DNA of 64,000 nt from contig NZ_SHKX01000010.1 of NCBI RefSeq assembly GCF_004217445.1, forward strand, positions 310,001 to 374,000, written 5' to 3'. Below the pieces are notes generated by a model. The model was not told the origin of the DNA. It saw nothing but the letters and a program-made list of their open reading frames with translations, and made no database searches. The stretch comes from Fluviicoccus keumensis (GTDB lineage: Bacteria; Pseudomonadota; Gammaproteobacteria; Pseudomonadales; Moraxellaceae). Made by a program: the position numbers and the translations under genes. Each line of letters begins with the position of its first letter. The stretch's first letter is position 1. Positions 17,098 to 25,967 of the stretch are shown here, one piece after another.

Positions 17098-17865
17098 TCA
17101 GTGCAAGTCCTGGCTCAGGGAGTTGAGGTAGGCCTGATATTCACGGCTGTCAGGATACGCTTTCTTAAGATTGGCGGCGGCGGCGGCGGCAGCTTCGCGA
17201 TCACCCCGTTCCCGAGCCAGCATGATGCCCAGCCACAGACTGCGCGGCGAAGGCGCTGTGCCCGCCAGGGCTTTCTGGTGACGCTGGAAATACTGGTTGG
17301 CCAAGGGCAGCTCATGCCGCTCAAACGCCAGATAGGCCAGCTCGAGCGCGGCGTCCGGCAGGCGCGGAGCCAGCCGCAGCGCCTTCTCGAAGGCCTGCTG
17401 GGCCTGAGCCTTGTCATTCAGGGCCAGATAGGCCTTGCCGAGATTCTCGAACGCGGACTCGCGCCGGTCATAGGCCAGGTTGGCGGCCGCCAACCCCAGC
17501 TGGCGGACGGAGTCACTGTAGCGTCCGAGACGGAACAGCATGACTCCGTAATTGTTATGCGCTTGCGGGTATTCGTCATTCAGACTGATCGCCTTGCGAT
17601 AGTTTTCTTCAGCGCGTTTGTCATCGCCCTCGTGCTCCATCAGCACGCCCATGACGGTGTAGGCCTCCCAGGATTTCGGGTCCTGTTCCAGCGCCCGCTG
17701 CAAATGACGCAGGGCCTTCTCCTGCTCTCCCTGCTGCAGGTACTGGGCCGCAATCGCGACCCGGCTGCGGGCGCTATCCACCGGATTGACGCCGGGCTTG
17801 AGCACCTCCTCCGTCGTACAGGCACTGACCAACAGCATCAGTGCGAATAGCCAAACAATGCGCAT
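17098..17865 (-). CDS. pilW: Type IV pilus biogenesis/stability lipoprotein PilW (PilF)
   Basis: TPR lipoprotein of 255 residues that helps the PilQ secretin assemble. A lipobox (LMLLVSAC, near residue 16) is followed by about six TPR repeats such as YTVMGVLMEHEGDDKRAEENY. The second ATG (17865) is preferred because AAGGA lies 8 bases upstream; the first in-frame ATG (17874) is fused to that same AAGG. The ribosome site overlaps the rlmN stop codon, so the genes are coupled. The rest of the pilus machinery must be elsewhere. Confidence 0.9.
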   Translation of the reverse strand: MRIVWLFALMLLVSACTTEEVLKPGVNPVDSARSRVAIAAQYLQQGEQEKALRHLQRALEQDPKSWEAYTVMGVLMEHEGDDKRAEENYRKAISLNDEYPQAHNNYGVMLFRLGRYSDSVRQLGLAAANLAYDRRESAFENLGKAYLALNDKAQAQQAFEKALRLAPRLPDAALELAYLAFERHELPLANQYFQRHQKALAGTAPSPRSLWLGIMLARERGDREAAAAAAANLKKAYPDSREYQAYLNSLSQDLH

Positions 17866-17876
17866 GCGGGACATCC

Positions 17877-19043
17877 TTATTGGGGACTGCGAAGAATTTC
17901 ACCGGCCTTGACGGCCTGCTGCCATTTCTCGAACCGGCGTGTCCGGTCCTGCACCTGCCCGACCAATTGCCCGCAGGCAGCGTCGATATCGTCTCCGCGG
18001 GTGGCCCGGATGGTGCAGATATAACCTGCCTCAACCAGCAGCTTCTGAAAAGCGAGAATCTGTGAACGCGGCGACCGCCCGTAAGGGGCATGCGGGAAGG
18101 GGTTGAACGGAATCAGGTTGATCTTGCTGGGCACATCCTTCAGCAAGCGGATGAGCTGCCGCGCATGCTCGGGATGGTCGTTGACGCCGTCGAGCATCAC
18201 GTATTCCATGGTGATCTTGCGGCGGCCGAAATCGCCTTGGTAATGATGCAGGTAGCGACGGCAGGCGGCCATCAGGTCTTCCAGCGGGTACTTGCGGTTG
18301 ATCGGCACCAGTTCATCGCGCAACGTATTGTTCGGCGCATGCAGCGACACAGCCAGGGCGACGTCGATGGTCTGGGTCAGGCGGTCCATCATCGGCACCA
18401 CGCCGGAGGTGGACAGGGTGACGCGGCGCTTCGACAGCCCGTAGGCGTAATCGTCCAGCATCAGGTCCATCGCAGGCACGACATTGTCGAAGTTCAGCAG
18501 CGGCTCGCCCATGCCCATCATCACCACGTTGGTGATGGCGCGCTCGCGGGCGTCATAGTCGGGCACGTCCTCGAAGTAGGAGCGGTTCGCCACCCAGACC
18601 TGGCCGATGATCTCGGCGGCGCTGAGGTCGCGCTGGAAGCCCTGCTTGCCGGTGGAGCAGAACGAGCAGTCGAGCGCACAGCCGACCTGCGAGGATACGC
18701 ACAGCGTCTTGCGATCACCGTCGGGGATGAGCACGGTCTCGACCATGCTGTTCTCGCCAACCTTGAACACCCACTTGCGGGTGCCGTCAGCAGAGAATTC
18801 GCGGTAGACCACTTCCGGTCCGCGAATGACGGCAATGCGCTTAAGTTTCTCGCGCAACGCCTTGGAAATGTTGCTCATCTCGTCGAAATCGGCGACACCC
18901 AACTGGTGCACCCACTTCATGACCTGGGCGGCGCGGAATTTCTTTTCGCCGATACTTTCGAACCAGGCTTCAAGGCGGGCGCGGTCATAGCCCAGCAGGT
19001 TGACCGGAGCGGGAGCGGCGGAAATGTTGTCTGTAGTCATCAT
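17877..19043 (-). CDS. rlmN: 23S rRNA A2503 / tRNA A37 C2-methyltransferase RlmN
   Basis: Radical-SAM methyltransferase of 388 residues acting on 23S rRNA A2503 and some tRNAs. The cluster motif CxxxCxxC is present (CALDCSFCSTGKQG), with the GMGEPLLN loop. A C-terminal catalytic Cys lies in the region ICTIRATRGDDIDAACGQL. Adjacent ATG codons at 19043 and 19040 are both possible starts, and the ribosome site is weak. It is first of the rlmN-to-der run, 128 bases after ndk. Confidence 0.96.
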   Translation of the reverse strand: MMTTDNISAAPAPVNLLGYDRARLEAWFESIGEKKFRAAQVMKWVHQLGVADFDEMSNISKALREKLKRIAVIRGPEVVYREFSADGTRKWVFKVGENSMVETVLIPDGDRKTLCVSSQVGCALDCSFCSTGKQGFQRDLSAAEIIGQVWVANRSYFEDVPDYDARERAITNVVMMGMGEPLLNFDNVVPAMDLMLDDYAYGLSKRRVTLSTSGVVPMMDRLTQTIDVALAVSLHAPNNTLRDELVPINRKYPLEDLMAACRRYLHHYQGDFGRRKITMEYVMLDGVNDHPEHARQLIRLLKDVPSKINLIPFNPFPHAPYGRSPRSQILAFQKLLVEAGYICTIRATRGDDIDAACGQLVGQVQDRTRRFEKWQQAVKAGEILRSPQ

Positions 19044-19171
19044 GGGCGACCGGTTGCTACACCAGTTATGTCGTCAGGAGAAGAGAGGGAAAGATTCTAG
19101 CACGAATGTTCGCGGAGGGCGCGAGCATCGGGGTGGAAGCCGGACCCCGGGCGGGATCCGGCCGTTCAGCC

Positions 19172-19603
19172 TTAGCGAGTGCGCGGAGCCAGCTCGATGG
19201 TGCTGAAGAAGTAGGCAATTTCACGAGCGGCGGAGGTCGTGGAATCGGAACCGTGGACAGCGTTTTCGTCGATGGAGCTGGCGAAATCGGCGCGGATGGT
19301 GCCGGCTTCAGCCTTCTTCGGGTCGGTGGCGCCCATCAGGTCGCGGTGGGTGGCGACGGCGTTTTCACCTTCCAGCACCTGGATGATGACCGGGCCGGAG
19401 GTCATGAAGGCCACCAGGTCGCCGAAGAAACCGCGGGCGCTGTGCTCGGCGTAGAAGCCTTCGGCTTCGGCCTTGGACAGGTGCTTCATCTTGGCGGCAA
19501 CAATCTTCAGGCCGGCCTTTTCAAAGCGGCTGTAGATTTCGCCAATCACGTTCTTGGCGACGGCATCGGGCTTGATGATGGACAGGGTGCGTTCGATAGC
19601 CAT
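19172..19603 (-). CDS. ndk: Nucleoside diphosphate kinase
   Basis: Balances NTP/dNTP pools by phosphate transfer through an active-site histidine. The 143 residues begin MAIERTLSIIKPDAVAKNVI and include ENAVHGSDS with the catalytic His. AGGAG lies 7 bases before the ATG. It is upstream of rlmN, the standard betaproteobacterial order. A TATAAT on the minus strand at 19646-19651 is probably its -10 box. Confidence 0.97.
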   Translation of the reverse strand: MAIERTLSIIKPDAVAKNVIGEIYSRFEKAGLKIVAAKMKHLSKAEAEGFYAEHSARGFFGDLVAFMTSGPVIIQVLEGENAVATHRDLMGATDPKKAEAGTIRADFASSIDENAVHGSDSTTSAAREIAYFFSTIELAPRTR

Positions 19604-19645
19604 GGTAAAACTCCTGAAAAGGGATAGCCGTAAAAATGAGCGAGG

Positions 19646-19651
19646 ATTATA
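19646..19651 (-). promoter_or_regulatory. Probable -10 box of ndk
   Basis: The minus strand reads GCGTATAATCC here, a perfect TATAAT 42 bases before the ndk start. A matching -35 at 17 bases is poor, so only the -10 is called. Confidence 0.5.
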
Positions 19652-19763
19652 CGCTTATTTTCCCCATGGACACACCCCCTTTCGATAACCGGTCCTTTCC
19701 GCCGACAGAGAAAAATCGTAACAATTGGGGCGTTTGCGCGGCGGATTTTGGCGCGATTTACCC

Positions 19764-19793
19764 TTCGCAAAAAGTGTGAACTTGCTCTAGAAT
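19764..19793 (+). promoter_or_regulatory. Probable sigma-70 promoter of the wecA-type gene
   Basis: TTCGCA (19764-19769) and TAGAAT (19788-19793) are separated by 18 bases on the plus strand. They lie about 85 bases before the transferase start. The match is moderate: 4/6 at -35 and 5/6 at -10. Confidence 0.4.
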
Positions 19794-19876
19794 CCGATCA
19801 CATTTTGATTGATCGTTCGGCACTTTCAAAAGCACGGATCGGGTGCATGCAAGGGATTCTTTAGGAGGAAACCATA

Positions 19877-20923
19877 ATGATCAGTATGGGACTGGCTTGC
19901 CTTATAACACTGTTGGTACTTTTTTTACTGAAGCCGGTGGCCGAGAAAGTCGGCTTGGTCGACATTCCCGGCGGGCGAAAGATACACACGCATCACACTC
20001 CGCTCATTGGCGGCATCGGCATCTTCATCGGCATGCTGTCTCTGGCGTATGCCTCGTGGGAAAGCTTCCAGGTATTCCTGCCCCTCTACGGGATTTCCGC
20101 CCTGCTGCTGATCGTCGGCATCCTGGATGACCGGCATGACCTTCCGGCCAATATCCGGCTCGCGGTGCATCTGTTGGCTGGCACCATGATGATCTATTGG
20201 GGAGATAACCGTCTGGATTCGCTGGGCGACCTGCTGTTCATCGGCGATATCCATCTGGGCTATCTGGCAGTGCCCTTCACCCTTTTTTGCGTCGCCTGCT
20301 CGATCAACGCGGTCAACATGACCGACGGTGTGGACGGACTTCTCGGCGGCTTGACGCTGGTCACCCTGACCCTGATGGGCTGGCTGGCGCTCAGCGCCGG
20401 CATGGATCACACCTTCATGCTGATTGGCGTTCTGGCCTGCTGCATCATCGGCTTCCTCGCCCTGAACTTCCGGTTTCCCTGGCGCCAGCGGGCTGTCATC
20501 TTCATGGGCGATGCCGGCAGCACCGTGCTCGGCTTCATTCTGGCATGGCTGCTGATCCGCTTGGCGCGTGAAGGCGCCTGCCCACCCGCCGTGACCCTGT
20601 GGCTGATTGCCCTGCCCTTGCTGGATTGCGCCTGTGTCATGATCAAGCGTCGCCGTGAAGGCCGCGGCATCTTTACCGCCGGTCGCGACCACCTGCACCA
20701 TTTCCTGCTGGATCTGGGCTTCACCGTCCGGCAAACCGTCCTGATCATCTATGGCCTGGCTTTTTCCCTAGGCCTGGTCGGCGTCCTGGCCAACGAATTG
20801 CACCTGCATGAAGGCGCCATTTTCGTCAGCTTTATCAGCCTGCTGGCCTGCTACGTCGTCGCCATTCCCAAGTTGTCCCGCGCCCTGAAGGAAGGCAAGC
20901 TGCGCAAGATCAGCGCGTCCTGA
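19877..20923 (+). CDS. WecA-type undecaprenyl-phosphate sugar-1-phosphate transferase
   Basis: Integral membrane enzyme of 348 residues with about 10 TM helices. It starts a lipid-linked glycan by moving a UDP-sugar phosphate (GlcNAc-1-P in WecA) onto undecaprenyl phosphate. Family motifs are present: LVDIPGGRKIH, the Mg-binding LDDRHDLP, NMTDGVDGLLGG, FMGDAGST and the RDHLHHFLLDLG loop. AGGAGGAAACC gives a strong ribosome site. It stands alone between ndk and the isc terminus. The exopolysaccharide genes at 62-64 kb could use its product, but that link is inferred. Confidence 0.9.
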   Translation: MISMGLACLITLLVLFLLKPVAEKVGLVDIPGGRKIHTHHTPLIGGIGIFIGMLSLAYASWESFQVFLPLYGISALLLIVGILDDRHDLPANIRLAVHLLAGTMMIYWGDNRLDSLGDLLFIGDIHLGYLAVPFTLFCVACSINAVNMTDGVDGLLGGLTLVTLTLMGWLALSAGMDHTFMLIGVLACCIIGFLALNFRFPWRQRAVIFMGDAGSTVLGFILAWLLIRLAREGACPPAVTLWLIALPLLDCACVMIKRRREGRGIFTAGRDHLHHFLLDLGFTVRQTVLIIYGLAFSLGLVGVLANELHLHEGAIFVSFISLLACYVVAIPKLSRALKEGKLRKISAS

Positions 20924-20945
20924 TCAACCAGCCGTACCCCCACCC

Positions 20946-20978
20946 ATGAAAAAGGCCGGATTTACCGGCCTTTTTCAT
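20946..20978. terminator. Bidirectional terminator between the WecA-type gene and isc operon
   Basis: A near-perfect palindrome, AAAAAGGCCGG-ATTTA-CCGGCCTTTTT, lies between two convergent genes. It gives a GC stem with a T run on both strands. It ends the transferase transcript (+) and the iscR-to-iscX transcript (-). Confidence 0.9.
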
Positions 20979-20990
20979 GTCTGTACCGCC

Positions 20991-21191
20991 TCAATCGGCT
21001 TCTTCAATCCATAGCATTTGCACGGCTTCCAGAATCTTTTCGCCGGAATGCTTCGGGTCATCACCGAATTCCGGCAGCGCCAGGATCCAGTTGTAGAGGT
21101 CGGTGAAGCGGATGGTCTTCGGGTCCACTTCGGGGTGAGCTTCCAGCAGCGCAATCGCCAGCTCGCGGGAGTCGGTCCATTTCAGGCTCAT
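20991..21191 (-). CDS. iscX: Fe-S assembly regulator IscX
   Basis: Small acidic cytosolic protein of 66 residues that binds IscS and iron and modulates cluster assembly. The sequence (SLKWTDSRELAIALLE, then RFTDLYNWILALPEF) matches IscX/YfhJ in length and motif. The ATG at 21191 has GAGG 8 bases upstream; longer in-frame starts lack similarity. It is the last gene of the isc operon. Confidence 0.95.
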   Translation of the reverse strand: MSLKWTDSRELAIALLEAHPEVDPKTIRFTDLYNWILALPEFGDDPKHSGEKILEAVQMLWIEEAD

Positions 21192-21201
21192 GACGGGTTC
21201 C

Positions 21202-21540
21202 TCAGTGTTTTTCGGCGGCGTGGTTGATGGTGTACCTGGGTATTTCCACCACCAGGTCTTCATCCCCGACGATCGACTGGCAGGACAGCCGCGAATCCGG
21301 CTCCAGGCCCCAGGCCTTGTCCAGCAGGTCGGCTTCCAGGTCGTCCATCTCGTTCAGGCTGTCCAGCCCCTCGCGGACGATGACGTGGCAGGTGGTGCAC
21401 GCGCAAACCATGTCACAGGCATGCTCGATCGCCAGATCATTGCGCAACGCGGCCTGGCAAATGCTCTCGCCCTTTTGGGCTTCCACGACCGCCCCTTCCG
21501 GGCAGATTTCGTGGTGGGGCAGGAAAATGATTTGCGGCAT
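21202..21540 (-). CDS. fdx: Isc-type [2Fe-2S] ferredoxin
   Basis: Adrenodoxin-like ferredoxin of 112 residues that supplies electrons for cluster assembly. Ligand cysteines are Cys42, Cys48, Cys51 (in EHACDMVCACTTCHV) and Cys87 (RLSCQSI). It begins PQIIFLPHHEICPEG, as in other Isc ferredoxins. It lies between hscA (7 bases) and iscX. Confidence 0.96.
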   Translation of the reverse strand: MPQIIFLPHHEICPEGAVVEAQKGESICQAALRNDLAIEHACDMVCACTTCHVIVREGLDSLNEMDDLEADLLDKAWGLEPDSRLSCQSIVGDEDLVVEIPRYTINHAAEKH

Positions 21541-21547
21541 GGTTCGG

Positions 21548-23401
21548 TTACTCCCAATCGCTGAGCTTGTGCCCGCTCAGCGCTTCTTGAATGTGCTGGT
21601 TCATGCGGCGGGCCGCGAAAGCGTCGGCCAGCGGCGTCAGCGCCTCGCGCGCCTTGCGCACCACGACGATCTGGCTGGAGCCCAAGGCGATGTCGAGATG
21701 CTTGATGCCCTCTTCCAGGGTCTTGAGTTCGCCCTCACAGAGCAAACCGCCGTCGACCTTCAGCGCCTGGCGCACCGCTTCGAGGATGGCGCGGCTCTCG
21801 ACCTTTTCCTCCAGCAGCGCCCGCGCGGCCTTGTCGGCCTCGGCCTGCTGCCAGGAGTCACTGAGCATGCGCTCGACATCGCCGTCACTGAGGCCGTAGG
21901 ACGGCTTGACGACAATCTCGCTGCGCGCGCCGGTCTGCATTTCGGTGGCGGACACTTCCAGCAGGCCATCCGCATCCACCTGAAAGACGACGCGGATGCG
22001 CGCCGCGCCCGCCGCCATCGGCGGAATGCCGCGCAGGGTGAAACGCGCCAATGACCGGCAATCGGCCACCAGTTCGCGCTCGCCTTGCAACACGTGGATG
22101 CTCATCGCCGTCTGGCCGTCCTGATAGGTGGTGAATTCCTGCACGCGCGTCACCGGGATCGGCGTGTTGCGCGGCACGATCTTTTCCACCAGTCCGCCCA
22201 TGGTTTCCAGCCCCAGCGACAGCGGGATCACATCCAGCAGCAGCATGGTGCTGTCCGGCTTGTTGCCCGCCAGCACGTCGGCCTGGATGGCGGCGCCGAC
22301 CGCGACCACCTTGTCCGGGTCGATATCGGTCAGCACCGGACGTCCGAAAAATTCCCCGACCCTGTGCCGCACCAGCGGCACGCGGGTGGAGCCGCCGACC
22401 ATCACCACCTCGCGGATTTCGTCGGTCTTGAGGCCGGCATCGCGCAGGCAGCGGCGGCAGGCCTTCAGGGTCTTTTCCACCAGCGGCATGATCAGGGCTT
22501 CAAACTCGGCGCGGGTCAGTTCGTCCTGATAGCCTGCGGCCGCCAGCGTCACCGATTCGGCGGCGGTCAGCGCCTCCTTGGCGGCGCAGGCCTGTTGCAG
22601 GATGTCGCGCTGCAACCCGGCGTCGGGGCTGTCGATGCCGTGCCGCTTCATGAACCACAGGGCGATGGCGCGGTCGAAATCGTCGCCGCCCAGCGCGGCG
22701 TCGCCGCCGGTGGCCAGCACTTCAAACACCCCCTGATGCAGGCGCAGCAGCGAGATGTCGAAGGTACCGCCACCGAGGTCGTAAATGGCGTGCACGCCCT
22801 CGGCCTGATGATCGAGGCCGTAAGCGACGGCGGCAGCGGTCGGCTCGTTGAGCAGGCGCAACACTTTCAGCCCGGCAACAGTGGCGGCGTCGCGGGTGGC
22901 CTGGCGCTGGGCCTCGTCGAAATAGGCGGGCACGGTAATCACCGCCCCGGCCAGCTCGCCGCCCAGCGTCGCCTCGGCGCGCTCGCGCAGGTGACGCAGG
23001 ATATCGGCGGACACCTCCACCGGCGTCTTGTCACCCTGGACGGTTTCAAAGGCGGGCATGCCCTGCAAGGACGGACGGAAACGGTACGGCATTTCGGTGC
23101 CCAGTTTCCGGATGTCCTCCAGGCCGCGCCCCATCAGGCGCTTGACGGAAATAATAGTGTTCAGCGGATCGGTCGCGGCGGCGGCGCGGGCTTCCTCGCC
23201 GACCACGCGGCCCTGATCCGGCAGGTAGCGCACTACCGACGGCAGCAGGTGACGGCCCGCTGCGTCGGGCAGGGTTGCGGCCTTGCCGGAGCGCACGGCG
23301 GCCACCAGCGAATTGGTGGTGCCGAGGTCGATGCCGACCGCCAGGCGATGTTGATGCGGAGCCTGGAACTGGCCCGGTTCAGCAATTTGCAGGAGCGCCA
23401 T
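21548..23401 (-). CDS. hscA: Fe-S assembly chaperone HscA (Hsp66)
   Basis: Specialised Hsp70 of 617 residues that acts on IscU (LPPVK motif) to release the nascent cluster. Hsp70 signatures are all present: VGIDLGTTNSLVA, IYDLGGGTFDIS and VVMVGGSTRVPLVRHRV. The substrate-binding and lid domains follow. Length matches HscA rather than DnaK. It is 17 bases downstream of its co-chaperone gene hscB. Confidence 0.97.
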   Translation of the reverse strand: MALLQIAEPGQFQAPHQHRLAVGIDLGTTNSLVAAVRSGKAATLPDAAGRHLLPSVVRYLPDQGRVVGEEARAAAATDPLNTIISVKRLMGRGLEDIRKLGTEMPYRFRPSLQGMPAFETVQGDKTPVEVSADILRHLRERAEATLGGELAGAVITVPAYFDEAQRQATRDAATVAGLKVLRLLNEPTAAAVAYGLDHQAEGVHAIYDLGGGTFDISLLRLHQGVFEVLATGGDAALGGDDFDRAIALWFMKRHGIDSPDAGLQRDILQQACAAKEALTAAESVTLAAAGYQDELTRAEFEALIMPLVEKTLKACRRCLRDAGLKTDEIREVVMVGGSTRVPLVRHRVGEFFGRPVLTDIDPDKVVAVGAAIQADVLAGNKPDSTMLLLDVIPLSLGLETMGGLVEKIVPRNTPIPVTRVQEFTTYQDGQTAMSIHVLQGERELVADCRSLARFTLRGIPPMAAGAARIRVVFQVDADGLLEVSATEMQTGARSEIVVKPSYGLSDGDVERMLSDSWQQAEADKAARALLEEKVESRAILEAVRQALKVDGGLLCEGELKTLEEGIKHLDIALGSSQIVVVRKAREALTPLADAFAARRMNQHIQEALSGHKLSDWE

Positions 23402-23418
23402 AATGTAAAGCCGACAGG

Positions 23419-23949
23419 TCAGTCTTCGTCGTAGAAGTCTTCGTCATCCAGCCGGTCTTCGGCGGCGCGGATGTCGAGGAGAAAATTGGCCATGAAATGC
23501 AGCTTGCGCACGGTATCGCGGGCCTCGGTCCAGTCCTGCTCGTCGTAGTCGATGACGAATTCGCGGGACAGGCTGTGAATCCACTCTTCCACTTCCAGCC
23601 GCAGGCTGGCCAGTTCATGCGCCCCGGCCGCCTCGTCCATCTGCTCGCGCAGCTCCAGCTGGCTCATCAGGAAGTCGTGGTCGGCAATGCTGGTGTTGAG
23701 GCTGACCGGCTGGCCGGCCAGCTCCAGCAGGTAGGCGGCGCGCAACACCGGGCTGGCCAGGGTCTGATAGGCCTGGTTCAGGTGCGCCGTCCACTCCACG
23801 GCCTGCTTCTGCTGGTCGGGGTCATGGGCGAAACGGTCCGGATGGTATTGGCGCTGCAGCTCGCGGTAGCGGCTGGACAGGGCTTCGCTGTTGAGGGTGA
23901 AGCCCCGCTCCATGTCGAACAGGGTGAAATAGTCGTCGTTCAGGTCCAC
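23419..23949 (-). CDS. hscB: Fe-S assembly co-chaperone HscB
   Basis: J-domain protein of about 176 residues that brings IscU to HscA. The J domain shows the HPDRF motif (RQYHPDRFAHD) after DYFTLFDMERGF. The C-terminal three-helix IscU-binding domain follows. The GTG at 23949 is preferred (GAGG 5 bases upstream, and the protein begins VDLNDDYF). A TTG at 23970 would add seven residues and overlap nothing useful. It lies between iscA and hscA. Confidence 0.94.
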   Translation of the reverse strand: MDLNDDYFTLFDMERGFTLNSEALSSRYRELQRQYHPDRFAHDPDQQKQAVEWTAHLNQAYQTLASPVLRAAYLLELAGQPVSLNTSIADHDFLMSQLELREQMDEAAGAHELASLRLEVEEWIHSLSREFVIDYDEQDWTEARDTVRKLHFMANFLLDIRAAEDRLDDEDFYDED

Positions 23950-23970
23950 ATCAGCCTCGGTGCAAGGCAA

Positions 23971-24294
23971 TCAGACGGTGAAGGACTCTCCACAGCCGCA
24001 TTCGCCCTTCTGGTTGGGATTGGTGAATTTGAAGCCTTCGTTCAATCCTTCCTTCACGAAGTCCATTTCCATGCCGTCCAGATAGACCAGACTCTTGGGA
24101 TCGACAAAGACCTTCACGCCATGCGCTTCGAAGACTTCGTCGCCGGCATCGGCATTATCAACAAATTCGAGCACATAGGCCAGACCGGAACACCCGGAGG
24201 TCTTCACGGCCAGACGAATTCCCTCGCCCTTGCCGCGATTGGCAATGAAGTCGGATACGTGCTTGGCGGCGGCCTGCGTCAGGGATATCGACAT
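23971..24294 (-). CDS. iscA: Fe-S assembly scaffold/iron carrier IscA
   Basis: A-type carrier of 107 residues with the three conserved cysteines Cys35 (KTSGCSGLAY), Cys99 and Cys101 (GECGCGESF). These numbers match the E. coli protein exactly. It probably passes clusters to 4Fe-4S enzymes such as IspG. It sits 2 bases after iscU. Confidence 0.97.
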   Translation of the reverse strand: MSISLTQAAAKHVSDFIANRGKGEGIRLAVKTSGCSGLAYVLEFVDNADAGDEVFEAHGVKVFVDPKSLVYLDGMEMDFVKEGLNEGFKFTNPNQKGECGCGESFTV

Positions 24295-24296
24295 GA

Positions 24297-24689
24297 TCAG
24301 ACCTCGCTTGCGCCCTGCTTCTTGCGGTAATCGGCGATGGCGGCCTTGATGGCATCCTCGGCCAGCACCGAGCAGTGGATCTTCACCGGCGGCAGGGCCA
24401 GTTCTTCAGCGATGGCGCTGTTCTTGATGGTCTGGGCCTGATCCAGGGTCTTGCCCTTCAGCCATTCCGTCACCAGCGAGCTGGAGGCGATGGCGGAACC
24501 GCAGCCATAGGTTTTGAAGCGCGCATCTTCGATGACGCCGTCGTCGCCGACGCGGATTTGCAGGCGCATGACGTCACCGCAGGCCGGGGCGCCGACCATG
24601 CCGGTGCCGACGTGCGTATCGTCCTTGTCGAGAACACCCACGTTGCGGGGGTTTTCATAGTGGTCAATGACCTTGTCGCTGTATGCCAT
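24297..24689 (-). CDS. iscU: Fe-S cluster assembly scaffold IscU
   Basis: Scaffold of 130 residues on which IscS builds [2Fe-2S] clusters. Ligand cysteines are Cys37 (GAPACGD), Cys63 (YGCGSAIASS) and Cys106 (KIHCSVLA). The HscA recognition motif LPPVK is at about residues 99-103. It lies 18 bases downstream of iscS in the standard order. Confidence 0.98.
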   Translation of the reverse strand: MAYSDKVIDHYENPRNVGVLDKDDTHVGTGMVGAPACGDVMRLQIRVGDDGVIEDARFKTYGCGSAIASSSLVTEWLKGKTLDQAQTIKNSAIAEELALPPVKIHCSVLAEDAIKAAIADYRKKQGASEV

Positions 24690-24707
24690 GATGCAAACCT
24701 CTCGAAA

Positions 24708-25925
24708 TTAATGGGCGGCCCATTCCACCGAATTCAGGTCGATGCCTTCCTTGAACATGTCCCACAGCGGGGACAGTTCGCGCAGGCGGTTGACCGCGTC
24801 TTGCGCATGGCCGATGACATGATCGATGTCGGCCTCGGTGGTGTAGCGGCCGATGGTGAAACGGATGGAACTGTGCGCCATTTCATCGGACAGGCCGAGC
24901 GCGCGCAGCACATAGGAAGGCTCCAGGCTGGCGGAGGTGCACGCCGAACCGGAGGACACCGCGATGTCCTTGAGCGCCATGATCAGCGACTCGCCTTCCA
25001 CGAAATTGAAGCTGACGTTCAGGTTACCGGCGATGCGGTGTTCGATCGAGCCGTTGATGAACACCTGCTCCAGTCCGGACAGGCCGGCCCACAGGCGGTT
25101 ACGCAGGCCCAGCAGGCGTTGCTGTTCGGCCGCGCCTTCTTCACGGGCAATGCGGAAAGCCTCGCCCATGCCGACGATCTGGTGCGTGGCCAGCGTGCCG
25201 GAGCGGAAACCGCGCTCGTGACCGCCGCCGTGAATCTGGGCTTCGAGACGCACGCGCGGGTTGCGGCGCACGAACAGCGCGCCGATGCCCTTGGGACCGT
25301 AGGTCTTGTGGGCGGAGAAGCTCATCAGGTCGACCTGGGTGTTGACCAGGTCGATGGGCAGCTTGCCGGTGGACTGGGCGGCGTCGACATGCAGCAGGAT
25401 CTTGCGGCTGCGCGTCAGCTGGCCGATGGCGTCGATATCGGTGATGGTGCCGATTTCGTTGTTCACATGCATCAGCGACACCAGGATGGTGTCCGGACGC
25501 AGGGCCGCTTCCACCATCGCCGGGGTGATCATGCCGGTGCCGGGTTCGGGATCGAGGTACGTCACCTCGAAGCCTTCGCGCTCCAGCTGGCGGCAGGTAT
25601 CCAGCACCGCCTTGTGCTCGATCTTCGAGGTGATGATGTGCTTGCCCTTGCTGTGATAGAAGTGCGCCGCGCCCTTGATGGCGAGGTTGTTGGACTCGGT
25701 CGCGCCGGAGGTCCAGACGATTTCACGCGGGTCGGCATTGACCAGTTCGGCCACTTGCTGACGGGCGGTTTCCACGGCTTCTTCCGCCATCCAGCCGTAG
25801 CTGTGCGAACGGGAAGCGGGGTTGCCGAAGTTGCCGTCAAAGGTCAGGCATTCCATCATCTTGGCGGCGACGCGCTCATCAACGGGCGTGGTGGCCGAGT
25901 AGTCGAGATAAATCTGGCGTTTCAT
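24708..25925 (-). CDS. iscS: Cysteine desulfurase IscS
   Basis: PLP enzyme of 405 residues that takes sulfur from cysteine for Fe-S clusters and thio-tRNA. The PLP lysine lies in SFSAHKTYGPKG and the mobile catalytic cysteine in SSGSACTSASLEPS. The start MKRQIYLDYSATTPVD at 25925 matches the family. AGG lies 5 bases before it, while a GTG two codons upstream has no ribosome site. It is the second gene of the isc operon. Confidence 0.98.
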   Translation of the reverse strand: MKRQIYLDYSATTPVDERVAAKMMECLTFDGNFGNPASRSHSYGWMAEEAVETARQQVAELVNADPREIVWTSGATESNNLAIKGAAHFYHSKGKHIITSKIEHKAVLDTCRQLEREGFEVTYLDPEPGTGMITPAMVEAALRPDTILVSLMHVNNEIGTITDIDAIGQLTRSRKILLHVDAAQSTGKLPIDLVNTQVDLMSFSAHKTYGPKGIGALFVRRNPRVRLEAQIHGGGHERGFRSGTLATHQIVGMGEAFRIAREEGAAEQQRLLGLRNRLWAGLSGLEQVFINGSIEHRIAGNLNVSFNFVEGESLIMALKDIAVSSGSACTSASLEPSYVLRALGLSDEMAHSSIRFTIGRYTTEADIDHVIGHAQDAVNRLRELSPLWDMFKEGIDLNSVEWAAH

Positions 25926-25967
25926 AGACACCTGGCTTGCACTTGAAAAAGAATTCGGTTGCCCGGA